DNA from: Chitinophagaceae bacterium
Lineage (GTDB): Bacteria; Bacteroidota; Bacteroidia; Chitinophagales; Chitinophagaceae
Direction of reading: 5' to 3'
Assembly: GCA_025449935.1 (NCBI GenBank)
Contig: JANWIJ010000042.1
Location: forward strand, 1 to 64,000
Length of the DNA: 64,000 bases
In this document: piece by piece, positions 39,198-50,186 of the stretch
Position numbering within the stretch: the first letter of the stretch is position 1
How the letters are laid out: each line of letters opens with the position of its first letter
Notes under the pieces: generated by a model
Databases searched by the model: none
What the model was told of the DNA's origin: nothing
Seen by the model: the letters and a program-made list of their open reading frames with translations, nothing else
Program-made: the position numbers and the translations under genes

Positions 39198-42059
39198 ATG
39201 ATAAAAAAGGAGCAAAAAAACGGGGATGGTTCAGCAGCGCAGCAGGAAATGATTGAAGTATTCGGGGCCCGGGTGCATAACCTGAAGAATATCGACATTG
39301 CGATCCCTAAAAATAAACTGGTTGTTATTACCGGTATCAGCGGCAGTGGTAAATCTTCGCTGGCGTTTGATACGATTTATTCAGAGGGACAGCGCCGCTA
39401 TATGGAAACCTTTGGCGCCTATGCCCGGCAGTTCATCGGCGACATGGAACGCCCCGATGTTGATAAGATTACCGGGCTTTCTCCCGTTATTTCAATTGAA
39501 CAAAAAACTACCAATAAGAACCCCCGTTCAACCGTTGGCACCGTTACGGAAATTTATGATTTCCTGCGCCTGCTCTTTGCCAGGATCGGCGAAGCATATT
39601 CCTTCAACACGGGAAAAAGAATGGTGAAATGGAGCGAAGAGGAGATTGTTGAAAATATTTTTAATAAATACAAAGGTAAAAAGATTGCGTTGCTCGCGCC
39701 GCTGGTCCGGGGCCGCAAAGGTCATTACCGCGAGTTATTTGAAGAGGTAAGAAAGAAAGGGTTCCTGAAAGTGAGGGTGGATGGTGAAGTGAAGGACATT
39801 ACACCGAAGATGCAGGTGGACAGGTACGTGATTCATGATATTGAATTAGTGGTGGACAGGCTGCAGGTAACAGAAGATTTAAAACCCAGACTAAGCCAGA
39901 GTGTTCAGCAAACATTGAAACTCGGAAAGGACCTGATGTTTTTGCTGGTGGATGACCTGAAATTTATCCAATACTCCAAACTGCTGATGTGCGAGGAGAC
40001 GGGTATCAGTTACGAAGAACCATCTCCCAATGCATTTTCATTCAACTCCCCGTATGGAGCCTGCCCGGTTTGCAAGGGACTCGGGACCAGGCATCATATT
40101 AATATGGAAGCCGTGCTGGCGGATACTTCATTAAGCATCAGTGAAGGTGGAATTGCGCCGTTGGGACAGGAAAGAGACGCCTGGGTATACCGGCAGGCAC
40201 AGGAAGCCGCCAAAAAGAATAAGATCTCCCTGTCGGTTCCTGTGAACAAACTATCGAAGAAGCAGCTCAACATCATGTTGTATGGAAATGAAGAAGGGGA
40301 GCAGGCTGACCTGGATTTTGAGAACATGAAATTTGATGCCCAGGCACCGTTTGAAGGTATCGTGAATATGCTGCAACGGTGGTTTGCCAACCCATACAGC
40401 GAAGCCATCCGTGAATGGACCGAAGATTATATGATCATGAAGCCCTGTGAGGGCTGTAACGGCACCAGGTTGAAAAAAGAAAGTTTATGGTTTAAAGTGA
40501 ACGGGAGAAATATTGCCGAGCTGAGCAATATGAACCTGGACAATCTTGCCGCCTGGTTTGATGGTATTGAACTGATGCTGGACAACAAACAAAAAACAAT
40601 CGCCAAAGATGTAGTGAAAGAGATCAGGGAGCGTTTACAGTTCCTGCTGGATGTGGGACTGACTTATCTTACCTTATACCGTCCTTCCAAAACATTGAGT
40701 GGGGGAGAGTCGCAACGGATCAGGCTGGCGACCCAGATCGGATCGCAATTACAGGGTATTACCTATATACTTGACGAACCATCTATCGGGTTGCATCAAC
40801 GGGATAACCACCGCCTGATTGATGCGTTGAAAAATTTACGTGATATCGGTAACAGTGTCCTGGTAGTAGAGCATGATAAAGACATTATGCTGGCGGCGGA
40901 TCATTTAATTGATATCGGCCCCAAAGCCGGCTTCCACGGCGGAAGGATAGTAGCCCAGGGCAATCCTGCGCAACTGCTGAAATTAAACACACTTACTTCC
41001 GGGTACCTGAACGGCCTTCATAAAATAAAAACTCCTGCAGACAGAAGAAAAGGTAATGGCAAACTGCTTGAGCTGAAAGGAGCAAAGGGAAATAACCTGA
41101 AAGATGTAAGCATAAAACTCCCGCTGGGTAAATTTATTTGCGTAACCGGGGTAAGTGGTAGCGGTAAATCAACACTGATCAATGAAACCTTATACCCCAT
41201 CCTGTCCAAACATGCGTATAGCTCTAAAATGGTGCCCCTGGATTATAAATCCATAAAGGGACTGGAGCACATTGATAAAGTGATTGAAATTGATCAGTCA
41301 CCGATTGGCAGAACACCAAGAAGTAACCCGGCAACTTATTGCGGGTTCTTTACGGATATCAGAACCTTGTTTGCTTCTGTTCCTGAAGCAAAAATCAGGG
41401 GATACAATGCGGGCCGGTTTTCTTTCAATGTCAAAAGCGGCCGTTGTGATGTCTGTGAAGGAGGGGGTATGCGGGTGATTGAAATGAATTTTTTGCCGGA
41501 TGTGTATGTTCATTGTGAGAAGTGCAATGGTAAAAGATATAACCGGGAAACGCTGGAAATACGTTTTAAAGGAAAGTCAATATCCGACGTGCTGGAGATG
41601 ACGGTGGAAGAGGCCGTGGAATTTTTCCAGGCAGTGCCCTATATATACCGGAAAATAAAAGTGCTCGCGGAAGTTGGCCTCGGGTATATCACGCTGGGCC
41701 AGTCGGCCGTAACCCTAAGCGGGGGAGAAGCCCAGCGGGTAAAACTGTCTACCGAGCTTTCAAAAAGAGATACGGGTAAAACTTTTTATATCCTCGATGA
41801 GCCCACAACCGGTTTACATTTTGAAGACATCCAGCACCTGCTGGATGTGCTGAATAAGTTGGTTGACCGGGGGAATACGGTGCTGGTAATCGAGCATAAT
41901 ATGGATGTGATCAAAGTTGCTGACCACATTATTGACCTGGGACCCGAAGGGGGAGATGGAGGCGGGCGAATATTATTTGAAGGAACACCGGAAGAGTTAA
42001 GCCGGAACACAGAAAGTTACACAGCTGAGTTTCTGAAAGCCGAACTTGATGTAAAATAG
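39198..42059 (+). CDS. uvrA: UvrA excinuclease subunit A
   Basis: VVITGISGSGKSSLAFDTIYSEGQRRYMETFGAYARQF; zinc-finger CPVCKGLG, CDVCEGGG...CEKCNGKRYNRETL; two LSGGE(S/A)QR signatures. ATG 39198 preferred over 39174. Confidence 0.97.
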   Translation: MIKKEQKNGDGSAAQQEMIEVFGARVHNLKNIDIAIPKNKLVVITGISGSGKSSLAFDTIYSEGQRRYMETFGAYARQFIGDMERPDVDKITGLSPVISIEQKTTNKNPRSTVGTVTEIYDFLRLLFARIGEAYSFNTGKRMVKWSEEEIVENIFNKYKGKKIALLAPLVRGRKGHYRELFEEVRKKGFLKVRVDGEVKDITPKMQVDRYVIHDIELVVDRLQVTEDLKPRLSQSVQQTLKLGKDLMFLLVDDLKFIQYSKLLMCEETGISYEEPSPNAFSFNSPYGACPVCKGLGTRHHINMEAVLADTSLSISEGGIAPLGQERDAWVYRQAQEAAKKNKISLSVPVNKLSKKQLNIMLYGNEEGEQADLDFENMKFDAQAPFEGIVNMLQRWFANPYSEAIREWTEDYMIMKPCEGCNGTRLKKESLWFKVNGRNIAELSNMNLDNLAAWFDGIELMLDNKQKTIAKDVVKEIRERLQFLLDVGLTYLTLYRPSKTLSGGESQRIRLATQIGSQLQGITYILDEPSIGLHQRDNHRLIDALKNLRDIGNSVLVVEHDKDIMLAADHLIDIGPKAGFHGGRIVAQGNPAQLLKLNTLTSGYLNGLHKIKTPADRRKGNGKLLELKGAKGNNLKDVSIKLPLGKFICVTGVSGSGKSTLINETLYPILSKHAYSSKMVPLDYKSIKGLEHIDKVIEIDQSPIGRTPRSNPATYCGFFTDIRTLFASVPEAKIRGYNAGRFSFNVKSGRCDVCEGGGMRVIEMNFLPDVYVHCEKCNGKRYNRETLEIRFKGKSISDVLEMTVEEAVEFFQAVPYIYRKIKVLAEVGLGYITLGQSAVTLSGGEAQRVKLSTELSKRDTGKTFYILDEPTTGLHFEDIQHLLDVLNKLVDRGNTVLVIEHNMDVIKVADHIIDLGPEGGDGGGRILFEGTPEELSRNTESYTAEFLKAELDVK

Positions 42060-42060
42060 A

Positions 42061-42091
42061 AAAGCATCCCGTCAATGGCGGGATGCTTTTC
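42061..42091 (+). terminator. Rho-independent terminator downstream of uvrA
   Basis: AAAGCATCCCG-TCAATGG-CGGGATGCTTTT. Confidence 0.85.
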
Positions 42092-42108
42092 TGATAAACA
42101 TATTGAAA

Positions 42109-42531
42109 TCACCCAATGGGTGGTTTTTTATTATCCGGAACTTTAATAATGCCTAAAAGGAATAACAAACCAGCAACACCTACCAGGATAGCCAGGTAAA
42201 TGCCAAACCCGGGTTTTACAACACCCCTGCCTTTCCCGCTTACGCTGATGAATGCTATGACAGCCCCGAGGATAATGGCCCCGAATCCGCCTAAGGCAAT
42301 ATTCCTGAAATTACCTTCATATGCTTTCATTTTATCTCCCATGAAAGAGGCAACTGCTACAGCACCAACTCCCAACAGGGTGATCAGACCCTCACCCCGA
42401 AGTCCATTAACAGAACCGGCGCCATATCCACCAAAAGAATAGGTTGCCCAAGGCAGAAACAATGAAATTAATGCTACACCGGCAGCGATTAACGCATACA
42501 GTTTCTGTTTGTGAAAATTTACATTTTCCAT
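42109..42531 (-). CDS. Hypothetical small membrane protein
   Basis: 140 aa, four predicted hydrophobic segments. Confidence 0.65.
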   Translation of the reverse strand: MENVNFHKQKLYALIAAGVALISLFLPWATYSFGGYGAGSVNGLRGEGLITLLGVGAVAVASFMGDKMKAYEGNFRNIALGGFGAIILGAVIAFISVSGKGRGVVKPGFGIYLAILVGVAGLLFLLGIIKVPDNKKPPIG

Positions 42532-43034
42532 AATAAGTCTGGTTGATTTTGGTTTTACCTACTCGTATGGCTTTTCGGTATTCGCCCCCGGTTTTAAAGG
42601 TTCAGGTCTCCCTATTGGTAAACTTGAACTAATATAAGACAGTTTTTCAACAACGGTACAGTGGTAAAGGATTTTTTTTAAACTGATTAGTAACAGTTTA
42701 CCTGCAGAAATGATAATTAAAAAGAGTAGAGGATGTCTAATAAACCCGTAGGTAGAGGCAGGAAGTGATTGAAAAAATTGAGGGTAAGGGTTGCTTTCTT
42801 TGTTTTTCACCCGGATACCGGATTTTAGCAATTTCCCTGCCTGTACGGGTTTCTTAGTTATGACAATTAAAAGAGCTCGGGGTTGGTCATTTGCCCGGAA
42901 GCAGTGCAGAGAGTGATTAATAAAATTTTCTACAAATGAGGGTACCAATAGAGAACGGATCAGGTTTTATCAACCAGGTATCAGATTTTATTAAGCTCCC
43001 TGCTGCTTGTCGGGACTGCGTTTAGACTATTTTT

Positions 43035-43454
43035 TTACCGGATTTCAAATTTCCCGGTTGCTGTTTCTTCATCACCACAGAAAACATGGTAAACATATAT
43101 GCCCTTTTTCAGGCCTGCTATCCGCTGGTGATCCCGGGACTTCATTTTATAATTCATCACCAGGGTTCCTTCTACATCAAACACAAAAAAATCGACTTGC
43201 TTGCCATCATTTTTTTTGGCAACCACATGCATGTCTCTTTTTAAGATGTCCGGGTAGATTTTTACGGAATTGTTGTTGTAACCGGCATTAACCGTTTTTG
43301 TTTTTTCTTTCTTGTTTTTTGCAGGATCTTCTTTTTCCAGCACAAAACTCCGGAACGGTTTCCCGGCTGCCAGTGTTACCTGGCAAAAAATACAGGCCGG
43401 GAGGGCCAGCAGTGCAATGGTTCTGAAATAACGATACGTAAATTTAGTTTTCAT
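43035..43454 (-). CDS. Secreted protein with C-terminal sorting-like domain (T9SS type A-like)
   Basis: Signal peptide from MKTKFTYRYF; C-terminus VKIYPDILKRDMHV...FDVEGTLVMNYKMKSRDHQRIAGLKKGIYVYHVFCGDEETATGKFEIR resembles a Por/T9SS tail. Confidence 0.6.
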   Translation of the reverse strand: MKTKFTYRYFRTIALLALPACIFCQVTLAAGKPFRSFVLEKEDPAKNKKEKTKTVNAGYNNNSVKIYPDILKRDMHVVAKKNDGKQVDFFVFDVEGTLVMNYKMKSRDHQRIAGLKKGIYVYHVFCGDEETATGKFEIR

Positions 43455-43489
43455 ATAGGCTCGGGTATTTGTTACGGTATCAGTGCCAG

Positions 43490-44446
43490 TTAATAAAATA
43501 CAGGACATTTAAGCTGGCGGCTCATCGGGCTATTATTGATCCTCCATCCCAGCCTTAATATGCTGGAGAAAAAAGCATCATTTTCTTTGGGATCACCTCT
43601 CCATGCGTCCTGGTAATACGGACGGGTTGTTGGCCAGGAATAGGTTCCACGATAAAACATCCGCCTGGCTACTACCGCATCCGCGGGAGTGAGGTATTGA
43701 TCAAAATAAATTGGGTCTACATACCATTTCTGGCTTACATCATCGATATAATCGGTAAATAATTTCCGGTGCAGGATCTCTAATCCTATATAGGCATTTT
43801 CCTTGAAATAATATTTAAACCCAAATCCCATCAGCAGGTTCATTTGCGTGAGTTCATAAGGTTTCCTGTCGGGGTATTGAGCAAAGCCCTGGCCTTCCAG
43901 GTGAAGGGGAGCTAATTTTATATACTGACCTGTAAGCGGGTCTTTTGCTTCCGGGTCAAATTTATACATACCTAATCCCCCGACAATATAAGGCCGTAAC
44001 TTTCCCTGGAGCCCATCGTATTTCTCAAAGAACCAGGTGGGATAAATTTCCAGCGCAACATAAGCTTCGCTGATTTTTGAACGGAAACTCAGGTTCCTGT
44101 ATTTACGGTCTTCCTCGTCACCTCCTTTGGCAGGTGCTTCGGCATCATCTCCTTCCACCATTCCCAGGTTTCCCGCTACGCGGATGCCAAACCATTCGGC
44201 CGGGTAATAATTCAGGTAAATTCCTTTACTGAATTTGGTAAGGGGAAAATCAAGATCCTTGATAAAGGTTTTGCCTATACCCTTGCTTCCTCCAAGGTCT
44301 CCCAGGAAAAACATGGGGCCTAAGCCAAGACCTATTTCCAACTTACCGTTACCGGTACTGATGGATTGTGAATGTGATCGTAAGGATAAGAAAGTGAAAA
44401 GACAAAGAAGTACGGACAGCCGTACAGTAAGTACACTTGTTCTCAT
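43490..44446 (-). CDS. Putative outer-membrane beta-barrel protein
   Basis: Signal peptide; glycine/aromatic beta-barrel-like pattern (LEIGLGLGPMFFLGDLGGSKG, YIGLEILHRKLFTDY). Confidence 0.6.
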   Translation of the reverse strand: MRTSVLTVRLSVLLCLFTFLSLRSHSQSISTGNGKLEIGLGLGPMFFLGDLGGSKGIGKTFIKDLDFPLTKFSKGIYLNYYPAEWFGIRVAGNLGMVEGDDAEAPAKGGDEEDRKYRNLSFRSKISEAYVALEIYPTWFFEKYDGLQGKLRPYIVGGLGMYKFDPEAKDPLTGQYIKLAPLHLEGQGFAQYPDRKPYELTQMNLLMGFGFKYYFKENAYIGLEILHRKLFTDYIDDVSQKWYVDPIYFDQYLTPADAVVARRMFYRGTYSWPTTRPYYQDAWRGDPKENDAFFSSILRLGWRINNSPMSRQLKCPVFY

Positions 44447-44582
44447 TGGTATCAGATTTCTGGTTTTTCTACTATTGGATTTCGGGACTAAAATATAACA
44501 GGAGAAAATAATATCGTAATGAAATGACAGATTTCTCTCCTTGTATCAAGGATAAAAGCTTTTCTACTTAGTGATTTTACTT

Positions 44583-45023
44583 TTATAATCGTATCATTTC
44601 GATATGTTCGATACCATCCTCTGAATAAGGCCCGCTTGTTTGTTGAAAACCAAGCGAAGAGTAGAATTTTTCCAGGTGAGATTGTGCGCCGATTTTAATG
44701 GGCGTGCCGGGGTATCGGGTATTTACCTCCTTAATGGTTTTTTCCATTAGTAATCTGCCGGTACCCGTCCCTCTTGCAGCCCGTGAAGTAACCACGCGCC
44801 CCACGGATGCTTCGGGATAAATAATACCGGGTGGAATGATCCTTGTATAAGCCACGAGTTGATCTTTTTCCCATCCCATAAAGTGATGAGCCTGCTGGTC
44901 TTTCCCATCCGCATCCTGGTACACGCAGGTTTGTTCTACAACAAATACTTCATTGCGTAATTGCAGGATGGCATATAATTCAAAAGGGGTCAGCTCATCA
45001 AATTTTTTTATTAACCAGGTCAT
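44583..45023 (-). CDS. GNAT-family acetyltransferase (ElaA-like)
   Basis: FDELTPFELYAILQLRNEVFVVEQTCVYQDADGKDQQAHH and VGRVVTSRAARGTGTGRLLMEKTI; start set at MTWLIKKF. Confidence 0.88.
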   Translation of the reverse strand: MTWLIKKFDELTPFELYAILQLRNEVFVVEQTCVYQDADGKDQQAHHFMGWEKDQLVAYTRIIPPGIIYPEASVGRVVTSRAARGTGTGRLLMEKTIKEVNTRYPGTPIKIGAQSHLEKFYSSLGFQQTSGPYSEDGIEHIEMIRL

Positions 45024-45026
45024 GTA

Positions 45027-45060
45027 GTGAATAGTCAATTGTGAATAGTGAATAGTCAAT
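45027..45060. repeat. Short direct-repeat cluster GTGAATAGTCAATT / GTGAATA / GTGAATAGTCAAT
   Basis: Read directly; immediately upstream of the ElaA-like ATG. Confidence 0.75.
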
Positions 45061-45074
45061 GTAATCACGGCGGA

Positions 45075-46427
45075 TCATCGTCCGGCCGGTGCCGGTACAA
45101 CCGGCAGGCTTTCATTACCTGTTTCACTCACGGCCTGTACCGCGAAGAAATAATTGTCCTTTGAATAGGGAAGATCTGATTTGGTCTCCGTGGTAAAATA
45201 CTTCTTCTGCCATATCGCACTGGTGGTTTCCCGCATTAATATATAATACCCTTTTACTTTTCCTGATTTCGGGGCTTTCCAGCCCAGGTTGGTGAAATTG
45301 GTAAGTCTTTTGGTTTCTACTTTTACCTCCAGTGGCATAGAGGGAGACTTGGCAAGATTAGCGAGGTTGGAGAGATTCATGCAGGTGTTTTTCCGGAGAT
45401 ATTCAAAGTCCATGAACTCGGGCAGGTCGCCATACTGGATGCCATTTTCCATCCGCACATCCTGGTGCTGGTGATAATAATTCTCATTCATTTCGGTAAA
45501 CCGGACCGCGGCATACCCCCGGTTTACGTAGGGAGTATGATCTCCGCCCCTTAAAAAGCGGTCATTGCGGTAAATCATCACGACCTCCAGGTTGTCCACG
45601 TAACGTTCCCCAATTTCTTTTACATAACGTGCCAGTTGTCTTGCCTTGCCATCATTTTCCAGTCCCAGGCTGCGGATCGCCAGTGCGGCCCGCCCCGTAT
45701 CCTGTATGGAAAAGGCTTCACTAAAAACACGGATCTTAGTATTATTGATCACATTTGTTTCATTGCTGTTGTTACTGCCCATTATATCATTGTTCAGCAC
45801 CGCCTCAATATTCCAGTTTTGTTTTTTGGCTTTTTCTGCCATAAAGTTGGCGCCCAGGAGTCCCTGCTCTTCGCCGCTTACGGCTACAAAAATGACGGTG
45901 GCCGGAAATGAATGCTTACTCATGATGCGGGCACACTCCATCACAGCAGCTACGCCGCTGGCATCATCATTGGCTCCCGGGGCGTCACCCGTCCCATCCA
46001 TTACATTGCTGCGCATATTATCCAGGTGCCCGCTGATAATAAAAATGCGGTCATCGTCTGCATCGGTTCCCTTTAACGTGGCCACTACATTTCCCAACAA
46101 CGTTGTTTTATCAACCCGTCGTCCATCAGGTTGAAGCGTAATGGTATCAATAAAGGCAGTAAGACGCCCCCCGGATGTCTGTGCAAACTCATTGAAACGA
46201 TTCAAGACCCAGTTGCGGGCAGCACCGATACCACGTTTCGGATCGGTTTGTGTACTTAAAGTACTACGGGTTCCAAAACTCACCAGTTTTCTTACATAGG
46301 ATTCGAGCGAATCTTTCGAAACCCCGGCTACCATATTTTCTATTTGGGGGTCTTTCATAATGGTTACCTGTGCAGACAGCGCAGGAGCCATAAGCAGGGT
46401 GAGTACAGCCAGCAGCAATTTTTTCAT
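45075..46427 (-). CDS. M28-family metallopeptidase, secreted
   Basis: Signal peptide MKKLLLAVLTLLMAPALSAQ; SGHLDNMRSN...GANDDASGVAAVMECARIM; SGEEQGLLGANFMAEKAKKQ. Confidence 0.88.
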   Translation of the reverse strand: MKKLLLAVLTLLMAPALSAQVTIMKDPQIENMVAGVSKDSLESYVRKLVSFGTRSTLSTQTDPKRGIGAARNWVLNRFNEFAQTSGGRLTAFIDTITLQPDGRRVDKTTLLGNVVATLKGTDADDDRIFIISGHLDNMRSNVMDGTGDAPGANDDASGVAAVMECARIMSKHSFPATVIFVAVSGEEQGLLGANFMAEKAKKQNWNIEAVLNNDIMGSNNSNETNVINNTKIRVFSEAFSIQDTGRAALAIRSLGLENDGKARQLARYVKEIGERYVDNLEVVMIYRNDRFLRGGDHTPYVNRGYAAVRFTEMNENYYHQHQDVRMENGIQYGDLPEFMDFEYLRKNTCMNLSNLANLAKSPSMPLEVKVETKRLTNFTNLGWKAPKSGKVKGYYILMRETTSAIWQKKYFTTETKSDLPYSKDNYFFAVQAVSETGNESLPVVPAPAGR

Positions 46428-46506
46428 GTAGCATGATTTGAATGCTAAATTTATGAAATCAATATGCATTGCACACAAAAACACTAATTTTAGAAAAACG
46501 GATACG

Positions 46507-47397
46507 ATGGCAGTAAAAGACCTGAGCACCGTGCATGAGCTGGTCAGTGATTTATTCCGGTGGCCGGATTCTGCCGCCGGCTGGGATCAATATAAATTGG
46601 CTGATGAACAGGTGGATTTTTTCCGGGAGAATGGTTTTGTAAGTGGTATTAGGTTACTGGCTGATAAGCAGGTTGAAATTATCCGGGAGGAATTGTCGGA
46701 GATAGCTGACCCGACACACCCGGGTCATGAATTATTTTATGAGTTCCATTCCAACGAATCGACTGATCCTGCCACCATTCTTTTTCATGCCCTGGGGGCG
46801 TGGCGAATTACAAACGGCCTGCATGATGTATTATGGAACCCTAGGTTCCTGGTGGCCGCCAGCCAGTTGCTGGGAAATGTACCCGTTCGATTCTGGCATG
46901 ACCAGTTATTCTGGAAACCGCCCAAACAGGGCGGGGTTGTCGCCTGGCACCAGGATTATTCATACTGGACAAGAACCAAACCCGTAGCGCATCTTACCTG
47001 TTGGTGCGGGTTGGATGATGCGACGATACAAAATGGATGTCTCCAATATATACCAGGCAGTCATAACTGGGGGCTGTTACCAAAGCCGGTCATTGCCGGT
47101 GAATTGCAGGGAATAAAAGATTTCCTGGACACAGAGCAGCAAAAGCAATTTGCCAACCCGCAATATGCCGAAGTAAAGGCCGGGGAAGCCATCTTTCATC
47201 ACCCGCTTACCCTGCACGGTTCCGGCGCGAATACATCCTCCAAACCAAGAAGGGCATTTGTAATTAACGTTATTGCAGATGGGGTAATTTCTGATTCGGA
47301 TGAATCGATGCTGGAAGGAGTACCGGTTATACCGAAGGGCGAAAAAATAGCCGGGCAGTTTTTCCCGCTTTTATTCGATCCCCGTACTAATCAATAG
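46507..47397 (+). CDS. Phytanoyl-CoA dioxygenase (PhyH)-family Fe(II)/2OG oxygenase
   Basis: [27 protein letters not shown] (HxD), [23 protein letters not shown]. Confidence 0.88.
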   Translation: MAVKDLSTVHELVSDLFRWPDSAAGWDQYKLADEQVDFFRENGFVSGIRLLADKQVEIIREELSEIADPTHPGHELFYEFHSNESTDPATILFHALGAWRITNGLHDVLWNPRFLVAASQLLGNVPVRFWHDQLFWKPPKQGGVVAWHQDYSYWTRTKPVAHLTCWCGLDDATIQNGCLQYIPGSHNWGLLPKPVIAGELQGIKDFLDTEQQKQFANPQYAEVKAGEAIFHHPLTLHGSGANTSSKPRRAFVINVIADGVISDSDESMLEGVPVIPKGEKIAGQFFPLLFDPRTNQ

Positions 47398-48653
47398 TTG
47401 TATTTATCCTTCCACAGGCGTCTCAAAAATTTTCTCAGTTCTTCTTCCCGGGCATTCTTTCCGGGGTCATAGAATTTCATCCCGGAAATTTCTTTGGGCA
47501 AATACTCCTGCGGTGAAAAATTGTTTTCATAACTGTGCGAGTATTCATAGTTTTTGCCATAATCCAAATTCTTCATGAGTTTGGTGGGCGCATTGCGGAT
47601 ATGCAACGGAACAGAAAGATCCCCTTTTTGTTTTACGGCATTCATGGCTGCGCCGATTGCCACCGTAGCTGAATTGCTTTTTGCGCTTGACGCCAGGTAG
47701 ATGGCGCATTGTGATAAGATCAGGCTTGATTCGGGGTAGCCAATTTTATTCACCGCATCAAAACTGGCATTTGCCATAACCAGTGCTGTCGGGTTCGCAT
47801 TACCAATGTCTTCGCTGGCCAGTATCACCAGCCTCCGGGCAATGAATTTTACATCTTCACCACCTTCGATCATGCGGGCCAGCCAGTAAACAGCCGCATT
47901 GGGATCACTCCCCCGGATGGATTTGATAAAGGCTGATATAATATCATAATGCTGCTCCCCGCTTTTGTCATACAGGGCAATCCTCTTCTGGGCTGTCTCC
48001 ATGACGTATTCATCCGTGATGGTCACGGTATCACCTGATGCATCACTCACAATTTCCAGCAGGTTCAACAATTTCCGGGCGTCGCCACCGGATATGTTGA
48101 TCAATGCGGCCGTTTCTTTCAGATCGATCTTTTTCTTTTGGAGGGCTTCATCTTTTTTCACCGCCAGTTGCAAAAGTTTAACCAGCTCCGTTTCGCCCAG
48201 TGGTTTCAGCACATATACCTGGCAACGGCTGAGTAAGGCACTATTGACTTCAAAGGAAGGATTTTCCGTGGTAGCACCGATCAATGTAATGACTCCTTTT
48301 TCCACCGCGCCCAGCAAGGCATCCTGTTGTCCTTTATTAAACCGGTGGATCTCGTCTATAAACAATACAGCACCGGGTTTTGATTTTGCCTGTTCAATGA
48401 TATCTCTTACATCCTTTACCCCGGCACTGATGGCACTTAACTGGAAAAACGGAACGTTGAGTGTATGCGCAATAATATTGGCGATGGTTGTTTTGCCGGT
48501 GCCGGGCGGTCCCCAAAAGATCATGGACGGTACTTTGCCATGTTCAATAGCGGTCCGTAAAATACTCCCTTTCCCCACCAGGTGTTCCTGGCCCAGCAAT
48601 TCATCCAATATTGTGGGACGGATACGTTCGGCTAACGGCACATGACTATTCAT
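47391..48653 (-). CDS. rarA: Replication-associated recombination protein A (MgsA/RarA) AAA ATPase
   Basis: [62 protein letters not shown]. Confidence 0.95.
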   Translation of the reverse strand: MNSHVPLAERIRPTILDELLGQEHLVGKGSILRTAIEHGKVPSMIFWGPPGTGKTTIANIIAHTLNVPFFQLSAISAGVKDVRDIIEQAKSKPGAVLFIDEIHRFNKGQQDALLGAVEKGVITLIGATTENPSFEVNSALLSRCQVYVLKPLGETELVKLLQLAVKKDEALQKKKIDLKETAALINISGGDARKLLNLLEIVSDASGDTVTITDEYVMETAQKRIALYDKSGEQHYDIISAFIKSIRGSDPNAAVYWLARMIEGGEDVKFIARRLVILASEDIGNANPTALVMANASFDAVNKIGYPESSLILSQCAIYLASSAKSNSATVAIGAAMNAVKQKGDLSVPLHIRNAPTKLMKNLDYGKNYEYSHSYENNFSPQEYLPKEISGMKFYDPGKNAREEELRKFLRRLWKDKYNY

Positions 48654-48709
48654 ATTCAAAGTAACAAAAAAAGAATGCCGCAAAAACAGGAAGCTAAAAA
48701 AGGGAGTAA

Positions 48710-49567
48710 TTAATTGACATGGGCAGCCAGGAATGCAGTGATCTTCTCAAATGAATCGGCCAGGTTAGCGCCCAGCCATCCATGATTTTCCGTGGGATAA
48801 AATACATACTGGTGGACAACGCCGGCCGACTGCAGGCTGTTTTTTAATAAAACAGATTGCGATGGAGCCACTACCACATCTGCCCCGCCATGGAGCAGAA
48901 TAGTCGGGGGAGTTTGAGCAGTTACAAAATTGATGGGGCTTGATTGCTGGTAAACAACCGGATGAGTTACGGGTGTGCCACCTGTTACGCCCTGGAGCAG
49001 TGCCGGAACCAGGGGGTTGATTGGATTATTGTACATCGCTGCCAGGTCAACGGGGCCAAAAAAATCCACCACAGCCTTTATGCTTACCGGCGAATTATAT
49101 TTATAAGCATGCAACAAGGCAAGATGTGCGCCTGCACTGGCGCCAATCAACACATATTTATCTGATATCGCGTATTCCGTTCTTTTGGAATAAATAAATT
49201 CAATGGCTGATTTCACATCATTTTCCTGCGTGGGAAAGAAATTGGCGGCGACAGTAGACAGCCGGTAATTGATATTAAAGATGGCATAACCCGGGAGTCT
49301 TTTTTTTAAAGAGTCGACATAAAGGGTAAAATCGGTTTTATCTCCCTGTGTCCAGCCGCCCCCATGTATTAATACGATGACTTTGGTGCTGGCCATATTT
49401 CGCTGATCCGGCAAATAAATATCCATCTTTTGCGCAGCATCGGTGCCATATGGGATATTCAGCCCGGTGTAGGAATCAACGAACCTGTCTTTGCTGCAGG
49501 AGAGAAGCAGCACCGGTAACAGGAAAATAAATAATATATTCTTCATTTGATATTTTAAAACCGCCAT
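48710..49567 (-). CDS. Alpha/beta hydrolase (esterase), putative lipoprotein
   Basis: KVIVLIHGGGWTQGDK; LIGASAGAHLALL; lipobox-like FLLPVLLLSC. Confidence 0.87.
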   Translation of the reverse strand: MAVLKYQMKNILFIFLLPVLLLSCSKDRFVDSYTGLNIPYGTDAAQKMDIYLPDQRNMASTKVIVLIHGGGWTQGDKTDFTLYVDSLKKRLPGYAIFNINYRLSTVAANFFPTQENDVKSAIEFIYSKRTEYAISDKYVLIGASAGAHLALLHAYKYNSPVSIKAVVDFFGPVDLAAMYNNPINPLVPALLQGVTGGTPVTHPVVYQQSSPINFVTAQTPPTILLHGGADVVVAPSQSVLLKNSLQSAGVVHQYVFYPTENHGWLGANLADSFEKITAFLAAHVN

Positions 49568-49610
49568 TCTCCGGAATAGTTTAGTACCGGGTCAGGATGT
49601 AAGTTAAATA

Positions 49611-49638
49611 AAAAAGCAGGCGGTGCAGGCCTGCTTTT
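49611..49638 (-). terminator. Rho-independent terminator (possibly bidirectional)
   Basis: AAAAGCAGGC...GCCTGCTTTT inverted repeat downstream of the 49668-50069 gene. Confidence 0.75.
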
Positions 49639-49667
49639 GATGGATAATATCCAAATGAAATCTTTTC

Positions 49668-50069
49668 TTAATAAAATCCGTAGGTGTAATAACCCGAACA
49701 GTTACCTCCCTTGGTTGGCCACTCAATAGTTCCGCCCGCGGATAAACCATAAATCGTAGTGTAACCATCGCCTACATAGACAGTGCCTTTACCATAAGGC
49801 GATAACTGGCCTTTGTAATAACCGTCTACATAGATGTTAATGTAATAGCCTGTATAGTTTGTAAAGTCAATCATGCAGGTTCCCCTTGATTTACTTTCAG
49901 GTGCATCAGTGGTAGGGGCATCTGATTTAACGTTGGAGTTAGCGCCACGGCTGGCATCAACTTTTTGCTGGGTAACTTTTACGGCTACTTTTTTCTGTGC
50001 AGAAGCGGTGGTGGAAAATGCGAGCAGCATGCACCCTGCAGCAAGTATTCCAATGATTTTCCTTTTCAT
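49668..50069 (-). CDS. Small secreted Tyr/Gly-rich protein with two C-terminal-domain Cys
   Basis: Signal peptide MKRKIIGILAAGCMLLAFSTTASAQ; low-complexity linker; ESKSRGTC junction then Tyr/Gly-rich domain; own terminator. Confidence 0.75.
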   Translation of the reverse strand: MKRKIIGILAAGCMLLAFSTTASAQKKVAVKVTQQKVDASRGANSNVKSDAPTTDAPESKSRGTCMIDFTNYTGYYINIYVDGYYKGQLSPYGKGTVYVGDGYTTIYGLSAGGTIEWPTKGGNCSGYYTYGFY

Positions 50070-50186
50070 GTTGTGTGTTTTTTTATTTTTAAAAATATTT
50101 GTTCATTTATTATTCCTGAACAAGGTTACGTAAAATTATTCTTCCGGTGATACCACCGGCGTGGTATTTTTTTATGCTTGTATTTT

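Noticed and set aside
42559-42948. 129-aa minus-strand ORF
   Set aside because: No signal peptide, domain or coupling; composition looks non-coding. Left unannotated.
47965-48645. 226-aa plus-strand ORF
   Set aside because: Antisense to rarA, which is unambiguous.
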